From Halanaerobiales bacterium (GTDB lineage Bacteria > Bacillota_F > Halanaerobiia > Halanaerobiales > DTU029): a stretch of DNA of 18,453 nucleotides. Positions within the stretch are counted from its first letter, which is position 1, and each line of letters begins with the position of its first letter. Shown one piece after another: positions 7,243 through 14,524 of the stretch. The translations under genes were made by a program, and so were the position numbers. The DNA is taken from assembly GCA_016278415.1 (NCBI GenBank), contig JADQBV010000193.1, forward strand, positions 1-18,453. Direction: 5' to 3'. The notes beneath the pieces were generated by a model. It did not search any database, was not told where the DNA came from, and saw nothing but the letters and a program-made list of their open reading frames with translations.

Positions 7243-8007
7243 TTAAAACATATATATATTAACTCCCAAAGTTATTCTATCTGCTTTATATAATGTATTT
7301 GGTATATCAATCATCCCATCAGAATTAAATCTAGCATCACTAATTTCTGCTCTGTCACCTAAAATCGTAGTATACTGTAAATATACGTTATAGTTATCAT
7401 TGAACAGATAGCCTATCCCTACTGCAATCTCCGGCCGATATACTTTATAGTTTATTTTTTTATCTAACCTCTCTGATAGCTCTGGCTGCCTAAGACTTAT
7501 TAAATTTTCTTGAGTATAGGTTCCACTTAACTGGGCAACACCTACCTTAGCAGAAAGACTAAATCCATTTTTCCAAAACAGGGTAGAAGATAATAATAGG
7601 TCTAAGGAACTTTCTTCGAGTTTCCTATATCCCTTCCCTTTAGAATCATAATCTAGATTAGTCCAGTCAATATTTATAATATGCTGTCCTAAATCACTAT
7701 ACCCTCCCTGTAAACCTAACTGGAATGTAGGTTTCCTTCCAAGAAAATCTATCTCATTGCTCAATATATTATAACCCACAAAAAGTGAATTAGCAGGTCC
7801 TTCCCATTGACTGGATTCTGATATCTTTAAGTCAGGAACTCTCAATTTATCATAAGAACTATAAAGATATTGGTCAGTATTCAAATCTGCCAAACCATAC
7901 TCAACCCCGAAAAAGAAACTCCCCTCTGGTGGTGCAGCACTTACCATTGAAGTAACTACAATAAATAAACTAATAGTTAAAACAGTAACAAATAATCCTT
8001 TTTTCAT
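7243..8007 (-). CDS. outer-membrane beta-barrel-like protein with signal peptide
   Basis: A 254-aa precursor. Residues 1-24 form a classical signal peptide (MKK, hydrophobic core, cleavage predicted at VSA-AP). The mature part is dominated by alternating polar/hydrophobic stretches with aromatic girdle residues and Gly-Tyr turns, for example GVEYGLADL, FVGYNIL, FQLGLQGGYSDL and AVGIGYLF. It ends in VNIYMF, and a C-terminal Phe is the usual recognition signal for outer-membrane barrel assembly. I cannot assign a named family; an OmpW-like or small eight-to-ten-strand barrel is possible. GAGGGG precedes the ATG at 8007. It lies downstream of rid and azlCD on the same strand but 238 nt away, so it may have its own promoter. 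A deleted relic is at 5716-5756. Confidence 0.7.
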   Translation of the reverse strand: MKKGLFVTVLTISLFIVVTSMVSAAPPEGSFFFGVEYGLADLNTDQYLYSSYDKLRVPDLKISESSQWEGPANSLFVGYNILSNEIDFLGRKPTFQLGLQGGYSDLGQHIINIDWTNLDYDSKGKGYRKLEESSLDLLLSSTLFWKNGFSLSAKVGVAQLSGTYTQENLISLRQPELSERLDKKINYKVYRPEIAVGIGYLFNDNYNVYLQYTTILGDRAEISDARFNSDGMIDIPNTLYKADRITLGVNIYMF

Positions 8008-8245
8008 TTTTAATTTCCCCTCTCACTTTATTGAAAATATTTTTATCTAAATAAATAGTATTTTATCACAAACTAGAACTATATTCCATTGTATTTGTCT
8101 AATAAATGAAATATTTAGTGAATTATGCAATAAAAATACTTCATTTTATTATAATTTTATGTAAGAGGATCTTTTACTAACTTAGTTATCTTTGAAAATA
8201 AGTATCCTAATTTTATTTATTATTTTTGTAAATGTAATAATATTT

Positions 8246-8614
8246 TCAATCACCCTTATAAGCCATACAGTCAATCTGTACCTTTAATCCATCAGGACCA
8301 CCGACATGGGCAAAATCTGTTGAAATTGTTTTACGTGCAGGATAATTCCCATTAAACCGTTTTTTGAATACTCTTTCCATTATAGGAATATCCCAAACAT
8401 CTCTGAGTAAAACATCAAGCTTCACGACAGAATCTAGTGTTAAGCCTGCAATTTTTAGACGCTCAGCCATATTATCTAGAGCACCCTCTATTTGTCGTTC
8501 GACTGATTTACCAACATTGCCAACACAAAAACTCAAAAAAATAAAATCCCCAGCTTCTACATACCCCGAATAAGCATTTTCTTCATTAACATCTTTTCTT
8601 ATTATTCTTTCCAT
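8246..8614 (-). CDS. RidA (YjgF/YER057c/UK114) family protein
   Basis: RidA proteins hydrolyse reactive enamines and imines made by PLP enzymes such as threonine dehydratase, which protects branched-chain amino acid metabolism. Other family members have different substrates. I use the ATG at 8614 (122 aa, normal length) because GGGAGG lies just upstream; an upstream in-frame start would add ten residues containing the ribosome site. Conserved features are FLSFCVGN (26-33), the NMAERLKIAGLTLDSVVKLDVLLRD helix-strand block (48-72) and YPARKT with Arg94, the substrate-carboxylate-binding arginine. The usual C-terminal Glu is Asp (VQIDCMAY). It lies 66 nt downstream of azlD, so it probably belongs to the azlCD operon. 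A frameshifted relic lies at 5859-6018. Confidence 0.88.
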   Translation of the reverse strand: MERIIRKDVNEENAYSGYVEAGDFIFLSFCVGNVGKSVERQIEGALDNMAERLKIAGLTLDSVVKLDVLLRDVWDIPIMERVFKKRFNGNYPARKTISTDFAHVGGPDGLKVQIDCMAYKGD

Positions 8615-8680
8615 TATATACCTCCCAAAAGTTTTTACTTCCAATCCATTCGTAACAAATCCATAAAGAGCTTAACAAAT

Positions 8681-8986
8681 CTATACAACAATTTCTATTA
8701 TAAATACCGAAAGACAGGCAGAAATAGCTACCTTAAAAAGACTGATTTTTTTATAGGAAAGGATTATAGCAACAATAAAACCTGTCCATGCAGACCATAT
8801 ATTCTCAGTTGTAGCTAAAATTGCAGGAAATGTCATAACTGCTAGTGTCACATATGGTACATAATATAAAAATGATTTTATGTAAACATTTTTAATTTCT
8901 CTGCGCAATAGAGTCAATGGTATTAATCTTATTAAATAAGTAACACCGGCCATGACCATTATATAAAGATAAATATTATTTCTCAT
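8681..8986 (-). CDS. azlD: AzlD family branched-chain amino acid export subunit
   Basis: The small subunit of the AzlCD (LIV-E) exporter, which carries branched-chain amino acids or related compounds out of the cell. The 101-aa protein has about four membrane helices and the family signatures TYLIRLIPL near the N-terminus, then FLYYVPYVTLAVMTFP. The open frame extends to a TTG at 9001, but its first codons contain the AGGAGG ribosome site (8993-8998), so I chose the ATG at 8986, 6 nt after it. The start overlaps the end of azlC by 11 nt, implying translational coupling. Confidence 0.9.
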   Translation of the reverse strand: MRNNIYLYIMVMAGVTYLIRLIPLTLLRREIKNVYIKSFLYYVPYVTLAVMTFPAILATTENIWSAWTGFIVAIILSYKKISLFKVAISACLSVFIIEIVV

Positions 8987-9692
8987 TCTCATCCTCCTCA
9001 ATAGGAAATAAAAAAGCTACAATGCCTGCAATTAATACTGTTAAACCTATAATTTTAAAGCCTATTGTAATTCTGCTGAGAATAGGTATTTTTGTAAATA
9101 ACCAGCTCATAAGCATGGAGAGTAGAATAATTACAGATAAAAGTCTGCTTTCTCTGGCAGGGGGAACGATTACGGCTATAAACATTGCATAAAGTGCAAT
9201 ACTTAAAGCACTAATAATTCTTAGAGGTAAAATACCTCCTGAAATAATCCCGAACAATGTACCAAGAACCCATCCCGGCATAGCAACACTCATTAATCCA
9301 TAATTATAAAAAGGACTGATTTCACCATATTTACAAGCAGAAACGCCAAATATTTCATCGGTAATTCCAAAGGCAAGTAAAATTCTATGTAATAGTGATA
9401 CCTTTTGATCTATTTTTTGAGATAAGGCAAAGGACATAAGACAATATCTGAGATTTATTATTAATTGAGTAACTGCCATTTCCAGATAACTGACAGATGC
9501 CCCAATCATACCAAGGGCAGCAAATTGACCAGCTGATGTATAATTTGTAGCAGACATTAAAACCGCCTGAGATGGTGATAGATTTACCTTTTTCGCCATA
9601 ATACCAAAAGTAAAGGAGACAGCAAAATATCCCAGACATATAGGTATTCCATCTTTTATACCACTTTTCCATTGTATAAATTTATTATCCAT
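8976..9692 (-). CDS. azlC: AzlC family branched-chain amino acid exporter subunit
   Basis: The large membrane subunit of the AzlCD exporter, 238 aa, matching family length. The N-terminal GIKDGIPICLGYFAVSFTFGIMA block (11-33), the SATNYTSAGQFAALGMIG stretch (48-65), the INLRYCLMSFALSQ block (79-92) and the FGITDEIFG motif (108-116) are typical. The rest is a series of hydrophobic helices. GGAAGG lies 8 nt before the ATG at 9692. It is the first gene of the minus-strand azlC-azlD-rid set. A 58-base block just upstream (9712-9769) occurs identically at 6127-6184 and could hold its promoter. Confidence 0.93.
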   Translation of the reverse strand: MDNKFIQWKSGIKDGIPICLGYFAVSFTFGIMAKKVNLSPSQAVLMSATNYTSAGQFAALGMIGASVSYLEMAVTQLIINLRYCLMSFALSQKIDQKVSLLHRILLAFGITDEIFGVSACKYGEISPFYNYGLMSVAMPGWVLGTLFGIISGGILPLRIISALSIALYAMFIAVIVPPARESRLLSVIILLSMLMSWLFTKIPILSRITIGFKIIGLTVLIAGIVAFLFPIEEDENEK

Positions 9693-10107
9693 TTTACATA
9701 CCTTCCATCTGTTAGTCTTAACTTATATATCTAATTTATTTTTCTTGGTTTAAGTAAAAAATCCTGCAAATTATTACTTAATATACAGTCACTAAAATGT
9801 CTGTGAAGTACCCTTTTCAAACCTGGTGTTACCTCTACATTATAAAAAACCAAAAAAAGAGTCCAAGAGAAATACTCTTAGCTCATAGAAAGTTCACATA
9901 TATCCTTTTTTATTATGTGTTAGACTGTGGTAGATCTCTAACAATAATTACATCAGTACACTAATTTATATTTCATAAGTATTATGGTTTTTTGTTCATT
10001 TTGCAAATAAATTATTTCACTATTAACTTACAAATTTTAGTATCTCCGAGGAAGTATATCAACCAAAATCTAGATATACCCGCAGCAGGTTAAGTTACTT
10101 TTCCAAT
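9693..10107. other. intergenic stretch upstream of azlC, 415 bases
   Basis: It contains the duplicated 58-base block (9712-9769), a stop-free minus-strand frame of about 50 codons ending at 9731 that I cannot identify, a weak minus-strand hairpin with T tract near 9857-9880 (AGAGT/ACTCT), and a second duplicated block at 9934-10005 (partner 6984-7055). No intact gene is visible. Confidence 0.5.
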
Positions 10108-10491
10108 TTACTTAGAATCTCCTACTCCTAAGAATTGTAAAGCACGTTCTATTTGCAAGTCTTGATTATTTAATATACTCTCAATATTCCCTTTAACTTT
10201 TATATCTGGTTCAATTCCTGTATCCTTTGGCAGCCCCTCTACAGCGAGTTTATATAATAGTGTAGAATAATGAAGCCGCATCCTGGTATTTTTAAGAACA
10301 GTATCTTTTGAACTATCAGTACATGCAAATGATCCATCAGTTTTACTCCCCAAAAGAGTACCCAGATTGTGATACCTAATCATTGCACAAAAGTGAGCAG
10401 CTGTTGAAAAATTCGCTCCATCCGTTAAAACAACCACTTTACCTTCAAAGACATCTGCTGCAGGTGAAATTGGCTTCGTGAAACCTATCAA
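10108..10491 (-). pseudogene. C-terminal remnant of an S41-family peptidase
   Basis: The 127 open codons correspond to the C-terminal catalytic half of a tail-specific-protease-like (S41) enzyme. FEGKVVVLTDGANFSTAAHFCAMI carries the putative nucleophile Ser29 in the usual strand-turn-helix, followed by GTLLGSKTDG and the family-typical GIEPDIKV near the end. The N-terminal domain and any PDZ or signal region are absent. Upstream of codon 1 (a TTG at 10491) I see no ribosome site and no continuation of the homology. The 3' end and stop are intact. A fragment of its 3' coding region (10147-10181) recurs at 7068-7102. I consider it a truncated pseudogene, though expression of the fragment cannot be excluded. 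Confidence 0.75.
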
Positions 10492-10641
10492 AAGTTAGGT
10501 ATTCAATCTTTTTATCTTCTAAGAGTATACTTATTATAAAAAAAATCTAACAAAAAAGAAAAAATTTTCTGTAAAGTTAGTATAATAATAATTAAATGAA
10601 GCAATATAATATTAACTATGCATTAAGAAAAGGTGGTTTTT

Positions 10642-11088
10642 ATGGAATTATATCTAATTTATCCTATATATACAGCAATTTTAGGAATAATTCTTATATC
10701 GGTCGCTCCTCGCAAAAAGATTAAAGAATTAGCCTTCTATGGTATTATTTTAGGTGGAGTAATGGATACACTAGCAATCTTTCTTCTTACATTTTTATTA
10801 AATTTAGGGGAATACATAAATTTCGGTCCTTTCGGATTTAAAGGCCTCCCTTTTTTCCCACCAATAGCCTGGTCTATATGGTTTGTAATGTTCTTTTACT
10901 TCCTACCAGATAAAGCTGTTCTTAAACATATTTATATTATCACTGCAGCAGCTTATGCAGTATTATTTTCTAATATATTAGCAAACCTGGGTATTATGAG
11001 ATGGACTAAAAGTGAGATAATTATACCCTTTATAATTTATATAATATGGTTTTTTACAGTTGTATGGATTAAGGAACGAGTAGATTAA
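10642..11088 (+). CDS. small integral membrane protein, unknown function
   Basis: A 148-aa very hydrophobic protein with four or five predicted membrane helices (about 2-22, 30-53, 72-90, 96-116 and 124-142). Cytoplasmic positive charges lie near APRKKIKE (24-31) and at the C-terminus (KERVD), and a Gly/Pro-rich loop FGPFGFKGLPFFPP occupies about 62-75. I do not recognise the family. The ATG at 10642 follows AAAAGGTGG by 5 nt; the GTG at 10633 lies inside that site and is rejected. The gene converges with the P-loop gene at 11101, with only 12 nt between the stops. A TATAAT at 10581-10586 lacks a good -35 box. Confidence 0.65.
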   Translation: MELYLIYPIYTAILGIILISVAPRKKIKELAFYGIILGGVMDTLAIFLLTFLLNLGEYINFGPFGFKGLPFFPPIAWSIWFVMFFYFLPDKAVLKHIYIITAAAYAVLFSNILANLGIMRWTKSEIIIPFIIYIIWFFTVVWIKERVD

Positions 11089-11100
11089 ACCTTTTCTTTA

Positions 11101-11655
11101 TCATTGTCCTTCCAGTATTTTTATTTTCTCTTCCACCATTTTAAGATTCTCTTCTATTGTATAATCTCCTTCGATTCTTAATATCCTACAATCTAGTTTT
11201 GACATCCATAATTCATGGGTTTTTTTACTTCTCATATCTGTACCACCATAATCATATTCTGAGGCCCATTTTATAAATTTTATATAGTTTTCGTGCATTA
11301 TCCCACCAGGTAATATATCATTACCAAATTCATCCCACTCTCTTTTCTTTAATCTTTCTATTCTAATCTTAGTAGGAACCCATAAATAAATAACTAAATC
11401 AAAATAAGGAATAAAAATGTCTCCCCATCCACAAAATGATCCACTTATAACCCAAGAATCTGTATCATTTATACTATTGTATAATAATTCTCGGCGTTTT
11501 TTCACACTTCTCATCTTTTCAAAAGGTGGGTTAGTCGGAAGCCAAAAATAATCATCTGAGTCAAAATGGGACATATTATATTTTCTACTAATAATTTTCC
11601 CAAGTGTTGTAGTACCAGATCCTGAAGGACCAAATATATGTATATGCTTGATCAT
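11101..11655 (-). CDS. P-loop nucleoside-kinase-like protein with altered Walker A
   Basis: A 184-aa protein of the small P-loop kinase fold (adenylate/shikimate-kinase-like, often annotated as AAA family ATPase). The first strand and loop read IHIFGPSGSGTTTLG (5-19): the position of the Walker A lysine is Thr15. DSDDYFWLPTNPPF (32-45), then the SWVISGSFCGWGD block and the FDLVIYLWVPTKIRIERLKKRE strand-helix are as I recall from this family, as is FIKWASEYDYGGTDMRSKKTHELW near the C-terminus. I also recall that TTT in place of KTT is common in the family, so this is probably a group trait and not a mutation. The substrate is unknown. GAGGAAA precedes the ATG at 11655. Confidence 0.72.
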   Translation of the reverse strand: MIKHIHIFGPSGSGTTTLGKIISRKYNMSHFDSDDYFWLPTNPPFEKMRSVKKRRELLYNSINDTDSWVISGSFCGWGDIFIPYFDLVIYLWVPTKIRIERLKKREWDEFGNDILPGGIMHENYIKFIKWASEYDYGGTDMRSKKTHELWMSKLDCRILRIEGDYTIEENLKMVEEKIKILEGQ

Positions 11656-11807
11656 TTATATTTCCTCTCCAATTCCTATATTTTTAAATTGCTAGAACCT
11701 TAATAATTTATCGATAATACAACTATATTCCTTTTTTTATATAAAATCAAACTATAAATCGTTGATAGTCCCTTTATTAGGTATTCCTATGATTTACATC
11801 ATGTGTA

Positions 11808-11836
11808 TTGACAATTAAGATCAAAAATATTATACT
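11808..11836 (+). promoter_or_regulatory. sigma-A promoter of the riboswitch-antiporter unit
   Basis: A perfect TTGACA (11808-11813) and TATACT (11831-11836) are spaced 17 nt apart. Initiation is predicted near 11843, some 40 nt before the riboswitch. Confidence 0.85.
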
Positions 11837-11883
11837 ATTATGGAGAATTATAAAATAAGTTTTAATTACTTAAATATATATAA

Positions 11884-11977
11884 CCACAGGGGAGTAGTTC
11901 AATAAGGTAAAGTCAACAACCGGCTGTCTAGCCTGGCTTTACTTGCATAATAATATTATGTGAACAAGACCTATGGC
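11884..11977 (+). promoter_or_regulatory. yybP-ykoY manganese riboswitch aptamer
   Basis: The stretch has the yybP-ykoY architecture: AGGGGAGTAG just after the 5' P1 strand, a paired GTAAAGTC...GGCTTTAC arm enclosing a CCGGCTG/CCTGG region, the TTGCATAATAATATTATGTG hairpin, and then AACAAGACCTATGG. P1 can form between CCACAGG (11884-11890) and CCTATGG (11970-11976) with one mismatch. Layout and conserved bases parallel the Lactococcus Mn2+-sensing aptamer. CCTATGGC also pairs within the downstream terminator, so ligand binding should favour antitermination (Mn2+ turns expression on). Published members control Mn2+ exporters and related membrane proteins. Confidence 0.92.
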
Positions 11978-12006
11978 AATTACCGCCATCAGGTCTTGTT
12001 TTTTTT
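11963..12006 (+). terminator. expression-platform terminator of the riboswitch
   Basis: AACAAGACCTATGGC (11963-11977) pairs with GCCATCAGGTCTTGTT (11985-12000), with one bulged base, followed by eight T (11999-12006). Its 5' arm contains the 3' strand of aptamer P1, so the two structures exclude each other. Confidence 0.9.
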
Positions 12007-12077
12007 AGGATAGATTACTATATATCCCCTGATTATAGGGGATAGACTTTAAAGCAAATAACAAAGGAGAGATTTTC

Positions 12078-13238
12078 ATGGAAGCACTGATTCATGGTTA
12101 TTTAGTATCATTTCCAACATTAATTCTAGTAATTGTAATAGCAGCTATGCTTTATACTTTAAGTAAAGGTGCTGATATACTGGTCGATGAAGCAGTTAGT
12201 CTTTCACTTCATTTAGGTATTCCCAAAATGATTATCGGAGCGACTATTGTCTCTTTAGGTACTACTTTACCAGAGGCATCTGTATCTGTTTTAGCAGCCA
12301 TTAATGGTAATCCTGACCTGGCTCTTGGTAATGCAATTGGTTCTATTATCGCTGATACTGGGCTGATAATTGGTATAGCAGCTATTATAGGGTCGTTACC
12401 AGTTGATCCAATAGTTGTTAAACGTCAGGGGAAAATTCAGTTATGGAGTGGTGTCTTATTAGCAGTTGTAAGTCTCCCATTTCTTTCCTCTGGAAGCGGA
12501 AATATTAGCCAATGGATGGGCTGGATATTTATTTGTTTTCTTATTATTTATATCTACACTTCTATCAAATGGACAAGGGATATTAGTACAGATGAAATAG
12601 CCGTAAGCAGTATATCTGATGAGATAAATACTATAGAAGAAGACGACTTAAATGAAGATAAATTTGATGAATATAAATCTAGTGAAATAAATGATAGTGA
12701 AAAAACTGTTGCATTAAAAGCAGATAAAAAAAATGTAAAAAATACTACCGAGGATACAGTATTAGTAGAGGAAAAAAGCCCTTTATTAATACAAATATTG
12801 AAATTAATTGCAGGGATTACCTTAGTTATAGGTTCGTCTAAGGTTCTTATACCAGCAGTAGATATAACAGCTGTTCGTATTGGTATTCCTCAAAGTATCA
12901 TTGCAGCAACCCTGGTGGCATTTGGTACAAGTTTACCAGAATTGATAACTGCGGTCACTGCCGTAAGAAAAGGACATGGTGAACTGGCTATTGGTAATAT
13001 TGTAGGAGCAGATATTTTAAATGTACTTTTTGTAATAGGTGCTGCTGCCTCTGTTACAGCCGGGGGGCTTAAGGTTCCTATAAATTTCTATAAATTACAA
13101 ATACCTGCTATGCTTGTTATCCTTATTACATTCCGTTTATTTTCAAGAGGAGAAAATGAAGAAATTACTACAAGGGAAGGCCTTATATTATTATCCATAT
13201 ATCTTATATATCTAGTTTTAAACTTTACTTTGATCTAG
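12078..13238 (+). CDS. CaCA-family cation antiporter (YrbG-like), probably Mn2+/Ca2+
   Basis: A 386-aa inner-membrane protein with two alpha-repeats, the hallmark of Na+/Ca2+-exchanger-type antiporters. Repeat 1 (about 54-100) has GTTLPE with Glu66 and GNAIGSIIAD. Repeat 2 (about 276-321) has GTSLPE with Glu288 and GNIVGADILN. In Ca2+ exchangers the second motif usually reads GSNxxN; here both repeats lack that first Asn (GSI and GAD), which may alter selectivity. A very acidic, lysine-containing cytoplasmic loop occupies about 167-235 between the two halves. AAAGGAGAG precedes the ATG. It is the only gene behind the Mn2+ riboswitch, so Mn2+ efflux is my preferred role; Ca2+ or Na+ exchange is the alternative. 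Confidence 0.87.
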   Translation: MEALIHGYLVSFPTLILVIVIAAMLYTLSKGADILVDEAVSLSLHLGIPKMIIGATIVSLGTTLPEASVSVLAAINGNPDLALGNAIGSIIADTGLIIGIAAIIGSLPVDPIVVKRQGKIQLWSGVLLAVVSLPFLSSGSGNISQWMGWIFICFLIIYIYTSIKWTRDISTDEIAVSSISDEINTIEEDDLNEDKFDEYKSSEINDSEKTVALKADKKNVKNTTEDTVLVEEKSPLLIQILKLIAGITLVIGSSKVLIPAVDITAVRIGIPQSIIAATLVAFGTSLPELITAVTAVRKGHGELAIGNIVGADILNVLFVIGAAASVTAGGLKVPINFYKLQIPAMLVILITFRLFSRGENEEITTREGLILLSIYLIYLVLNFTLI

Positions 13239-13269
13239 ATTATTTAGAGCACTTATTGACAATAAGATC

Positions 13270-13300
13270 AGAGGGGGGATTATACTCTCTCCTCTTTTTT
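13270..13300 (+). terminator. terminator of the antiporter transcript
   Basis: AGAGGGGGGA (13270-13279) pairs with TCTCTCCTCT (13286-13295), including two G-T pairs, followed by six T. It overlaps the 3' end of the convergent reductase gene, whose stop is at 13280. Confidence 0.8.
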
Positions 13301-14506
13301 ACTACCCATTATAGCTCTACCAATAGCAGCTAATGACCTAACACCAATACCTTCTAAATCATTTTGGACTTGCTCAAATTCCTCCCTAACTTTAATTCCT
13401 TGGGGGCATGCCTGCTCACATTTCCCGCAATCAAGACAAGTCCTGGTCCAATGAGATTCACCATCTTCTGTTTGAAGTCCTGCCCATCTCATATGTGATA
13501 TCTTTGCTTCAAGTTTAGAAAACATATGATAATTATTTAAGTTTTTGAATGCCGAAGGGATATTAATATCTGCAGGACAAGGCATGCAATAAGCACAACC
13601 TGTACATGCTACCTTCATTAAACTCCTATAGGTATCTCTGACATTATCTATAATATCTATTTCACTATCTGTTAGACTATCAGGAAGCACTTCTGATGCT
13701 ATTTTAATATTTTCTTTAATATGTTCATCTTGATTCATCCCAGATAAAACAAGAGTGACAGCAGGGTGATTCCAAATCCACCTCAATGCCCAGTCTGCTG
13801 AACTTCTTTTTATCGCTGTACTATCGTAAAGGTTTTGAACTTGTTTTGGTATTTTACCTACTAATGAGCCACCCCTTAGGGGTTCCATAACAATTATTCC
13901 CAGCCCTTTACTGTGAGCATACTCTATTCCTTCTATACCTGCTTGAAAGTTCTCATCTAAGATATTATACTGAACCTGGGCAAAATCCCAATTATATTCA
14001 TCAACTATTTTCTTAAATTCATCTCTTTTTCCATGGAAGGAGAATCCCATATATCGTACTTTCCCTTGCCTTTTTATTCTATCCATAAAATCTATTATAT
14101 CATAAGACAACATTTTGTTCCAAGTATTACCATCTAAGCTGTGAAGCAAGTAGTAGTCGATACAGTCTACTTGTAGTTTTTGTACCTGTTTATTAAAAAT
14201 TTCTTCTATTTTCTCTTTTTTATTTATTGCAAAACAAGGTAGTTTTGTAGCTATATTTACTTTTTCTCTATAACCATCTTTTAAAACATACTCACCCAGA
14301 AAACTTTCCGATGCCCCTAAATGATAAGGATAAGCGGTATCCAAATAATTTACACCATTATCTATTGCATACCTTATTTGCTTTAATGCCTTTTCCTTAT
14401 CGATTAAAGAAGAAGCACTTCCTCCAATACGCGTTGGTAGTCTCATACACCCATATCCTAATACAGATAGTTTGTCATTAGAATTTGGCATTGTTCTATA
14501 TTGCAT
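13280..14506 (-). CDS. aldo/keto reductase with C-terminal 4Fe-4S ferredoxin domain
   Basis: A 408-aa cytoplasmic oxidoreductase, in the anaerobe-type AKR-ferredoxin fusion group. The N-terminal barrel starts with LGYGCMRLPT and carries the catalytic tetrad: Asp56 and Tyr61 (YLDTAYPYH), Lys88 (IATKLP) and His122 (YYLLHSL). The C-terminal part has two cysteine clusters: CTGCAYCMPCP (301, 304, 307, 310) and CLDCGKCEQACP (357, 360, 363, 367), enough for two 4Fe-4S centres. Physiological substrates of this group are mostly unknown. AGGGGGG lies 6 nt before the ATG at 14506. It is 18 nt downstream of the ABC ATPase gene, so it is probably cotranscribed with the transporter, which may hint at a substrate related to the imported solute. 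Confidence 0.9.
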   Translation of the reverse strand: MQYRTMPNSNDKLSVLGYGCMRLPTRIGGSASSLIDKEKALKQIRYAIDNGVNYLDTAYPYHLGASESFLGEYVLKDGYREKVNIATKLPCFAINKKEKIEEIFNKQVQKLQVDCIDYYLLHSLDGNTWNKMLSYDIIDFMDRIKRQGKVRYMGFSFHGKRDEFKKIVDEYNWDFAQVQYNILDENFQAGIEGIEYAHSKGLGIIVMEPLRGGSLVGKIPKQVQNLYDSTAIKRSSADWALRWIWNHPAVTLVLSGMNQDEHIKENIKIASEVLPDSLTDSEIDIIDNVRDTYRSLMKVACTGCAYCMPCPADINIPSAFKNLNNYHMFSKLEAKISHMRWAGLQTEDGESHWTRTCLDCGKCEQACPQGIKVREEFEQVQNDLEGIGVRSLAAIGRAIMGSKKEERV

Positions 14507-14524
14507 AATTATCCCCCCTATTTA

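Larger units (their letters stand above)
7115..10181. repeat. right (largely intact) copy of a tandem duplication
   Basis: This unit contains the terminator-like hairpin, outer-membrane gene, RidA gene, azlD, azlC and the peptidase 3' end, and corresponds block by block to 5588-7102. The right limit is set by the last match I could find, at 10181. The true unit may extend further. Confidence 0.8.

Noticed and set aside
9385..9672. Open frame of 95 codons on the minus strand
   Set aside because: It overlaps azlC in another frame; azlC is a clear family match with a proper ribosome site.
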